A stretch of 64,000 bases of DNA from Bacillota bacterium. Lineage in GTDB: Bacteria; Bacillota; UBA4882; UBA8346. This document shows, piece after piece, positions 62,284 through 64,000 of this stretch (position 1 is the first letter of the stretch; every line of letters begins with the position of its first letter). The stretch covers positions 1 to 64,000 of the forward strand of contig JAEYPR010000032.1 in assembly GCA_023410535.1 (NCBI GenBank), given 5' to 3'. The position numbers and the translations under genes are program-made. Below the pieces are notes generated by a model. The model was not told the origin of the DNA and ran no database searches. It saw only the letters and a program-made list of their open reading frames with translations.

Positions 62284-64000
62284 TTGAAAGTTGCTCGCGT
62301 TGCGGGATATTTATTGCCATATAAAAAACGTCTGATTACGGTCATTATCGTTTCGGTTTTACTGTCGGGTTTAACGTTGACTGACGCTTGGCTGATGGGA
62401 CGGTTGACCGACGCCATTTTTTACCGGACCAAGGGAATTCCGCTCAGCATCTTATGGCAAAAAGAGCAGAGTTCCGATTATAAAGAGTTTACGATTATTC
62501 TATCCAAAACCGAACCGTGGAACGCCAGGCAAATAAAGACACTTGCCAAAGAAGCGAAAAAATACGGAATTACTGTCTTAAGTACCAAACCGGATGGCAA
62601 ATCATTGACGGAACGGATCCGGGCCTCGAAGGAACTGGCTAATGACCCGTTAAAGATGGTGAATGATCTGCGAACGCATATCAAGCCGCTGTTGGGACCG
62701 GTCACCGCCACTATCGCGGTGGAAAATCAGCGGACGATTGAGCAGACTTTAACCTTTTTGCCACAGTATTATACAGTCTTTATTATTCCGGTGATTGTCG
62801 TGATCGTTTACTTACTGATCGGTATCTTGCGTTACGCCCAAGGGTATCTCTTGGGGTCGATCGGTCAGCGGATCGTGATGCGTCTGCGGAATGAGATCTA
62901 CGAAAATTTGCAGAACCTCTCCATCAGTTATTTCGAGCGGCATCAAACCGGGCAAACCGGGCAACTGATCGCCAGAATCACCAATGATATCGATGCGATC
63001 TACTTCTTGTTCGCCTCGGGAATCTTTCAGATGTTACTGGAACCGATCGTGGTCGTGATGGGGCTGATTTGGGGTTTCTTCCTGAACTGGCGGTTAACGA
63101 TGCTTTTTTTCTTGGTCTTTCCTCTCATCGCTTTCCCGGTGGATCGCCTCAGCCGGCTGCTGCGCAAGGTGAACTTGGAGATTATGAACAAAGTGGCCGA
63201 TATCACTGGCGTGCTTGAGGAGACGTTGAGCGGGATCAAGGTGGTCAAAGCCTTCGGCATGGAGCAATATGAGGTGGAACGGTTCCAGCGGGAGACGCAA
63301 TCAAGTTATCAAGCGGCGATGCGTGGAATCCGCGTTGGCAATGTCTTGTTGCCAATCATTGAGTTTATGGTCTCACTGGGGTTGGCGGCTTTTTTGATCT
63401 ACGCCGGAACGCAGGTGTTAGACAATCACCTGAGTCCGGGCGAATTTTTCACATTTATCTTTTTATTGAGTTTTATGGCGAATCCCATTCGCAAACTCAG
63501 CGGCGTTTTTTCCAACATTCCGCGGGCGTTGGCTGCGGCTGACCGGGTTTTCGAAATTATCGACCAGCAATCCGAGGTCGTTGAGGCCCAAAAGCCCATT
63601 GAATTAAAGGACATTCAGGGAGCGGTCCGTTTTGAAAATGTCAGCTTTGGCTATAACGCGGCGACCGTCGTACTGCAGCAGATCAATTTGAAGGTACAGC
63701 CCGGCCAGGTGATTGCGTTTGTCGGTCCAAGCGGCGCCGGTAAAACCACTATGATTAACTTGATCGCCCGGTTTTACGACCCACAGGACGGGGTAATTTA
63801 TATTGATAATTGTAATTTACGCGACTTGAAACTGGATCTATTCCGGAGTCAGACCGGGATTGTTCCGCAAGAAACGATCCTGTTCCGGGGGACGATTGCG
63901 GAGAATATTGCTTACGGTAAGCTTGGAGCGCCATTGGAGGCGATCATCGCGGCGGCTAAAGCTGCCAATGTTGACGAGTTTGTTCGGCAGATGCCCGAAG
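62284..64000 (+). CDS. MsbA-like ABC exporter, truncated by the window end, with an unusual insertion
   Basis: 572 codons visible from TTG 62284, behind GGAGGG, open to the end of the window. Fused membrane and ATPase domains: TM1 at about 16-36, TM2 at about 160-185, then the remaining four. Core coupling elements include YFERHQTGQTGQLIARITNDIDAI and EETLSGIKVVKAFGMEQ. Walker A is GPSGAGKTT; Q-loop IVPQETILFRGTIAENIAYGK; the signature and Walker B lie beyond the edge. Between TM1 and TM2 is a ~110-residue insertion (about 45-155; SDYKEFTIILSKTEP...RTIEQTLTFLP) absent from ordinary family members. With lpxD in the same region a lipid A flippase role is possible, but drug or peptide export is equally open. 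Confidence 0.9.
   Translation, partial: MKVARVAGYLLPYKKRLITVIIVSVLLSGLTLTDAWLMGRLTDAIFYRTKGIPLSILWQKEQSSDYKEFTIILSKTEPWNARQIKTLAKEAKKYGITVLSTKPDGKSLTERIRASKELANDPLKMVNDLRTHIKPLLGPVTATIAVENQRTIEQTLTFLPQYYTVFIIPVIVVIVYLLIGILRYAQGYLLGSIGQRIVMRLRNEIYENLQNLSISYFERHQTGQTGQLIARITNDIDAIYFLFASGIFQMLLEPIVVVMGLIWGFFLNWRLTMLFFLVFPLIAFPVDRLSRLLRKVNLEIMNKVADITGVLEETLSGIKVVKAFGMEQYEVERFQRETQSSYQAAMRGIRVGNVLLPIIEFMVSLGLAAFLIYAGTQVLDNHLSPGEFFTFIFLLSFMANPIRKLSGVFSNIPRALAAADRVFEIIDQQSEVVEAQKPIELKDIQGAVRFENVSFGYNAATVVLQQINLKVQPGQVIAFVGPSGAGKTTMINLIARFYDPQDGVIYIDNCNLRDLKLDLFRSQTGIVPQETILFRGTIAENIAYGKLGAPLEAIIAAAKAANVDEFVRQMPE

Overview
The window reads as chromosome of a spore-forming, probably diderm member of the Bacillota. 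Firmicute signs are a T-box on metG, the FMN-riboswitch rib operon, the metG-tatD-yabE order known from Bacillus, an AbrB-type regulator and a SPOCS-domain (DUF3794) protein. Outer-membrane signs are lpxD (a lipid A gene), an MsbA-like exporter, a MacB-like tripartite exporter, and ABC solute-binding proteins with cleavable signal peptides but no clear lipobox, as expected for free periplasmic proteins. A Limnochordia/Hydrogenispora-like lineage would fit; that is inference.

Layout. 1-150: 3' end of a 5S rRNA and its terminator. 271-9240: YesM/YesN-type two-component system, a sugar ABC importer (binding protein plus two permeases), a FAD oxidoreductase and a DapA-family aldolase, probably one uptake and catabolic locus. 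9522-13200: SPOCS protein, cbiG, cobO, rsmI and a divergent AbrB-like regulator. 13595-19115: T-box, a 21-bp tandem array, metG, tatD, the TatD-linked radical SAM gene and yabE. 19148-30550: ketopantoate-reductase-like protein, a large lipoprotein glycosidase, a HAD phosphatase, lpxD, an orphan solute-binding protein, a GH106-like hydrolase and a DMT exporter. 30787-38529: NarL-type two-component system, second 21-bp array, a second sugar ABC importer and two tandem sugar isomerase/epimerase paralogues separated by a decayed histidine kinase. 38758-45775: soluble chemoreceptor, dienelactone-hydrolase-like protein, deoC, heparinase II/III-like and alginate-lyase-like secreted enzymes. 45793-50070: third 21-bp array, FMN riboswitch and ribD-ribE-ribBA-ribH, interrupted by a hairpin repeat. 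50079-55387: secreted proteins of unknown role and a pair of M16 peptidase subunits, one active-looking and one inactive-looking. 55460-60537 (minus): DUF1624 protein and an ABC exporter operon interrupted by a second copy of the hairpin repeat. 60870-64000: membrane PHP protein and a truncated MsbA-like ABC exporter with an unusual insertion.

The overall theme is plant or polysaccharide sugar use: two ABC importers each next to a two-component system, glycosidases, polysaccharide lyases and isomerases. No ATPase for the importers is encoded here, so they probably share one encoded elsewhere.

The least explained features are non-coding. There are three separate intergenic arrays with an exact 21-bp period, two of them sharing an ATTCCGGnAC box. 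There is also a dispersed ~115-bp hairpin element found twice inside operons, whose core is conserved and whose arms differ between copies yet stay self-complementary. A structured ~115-nt RNA-like element follows lpxD, and overlapping hairpins lie upstream of the SPOCS gene.
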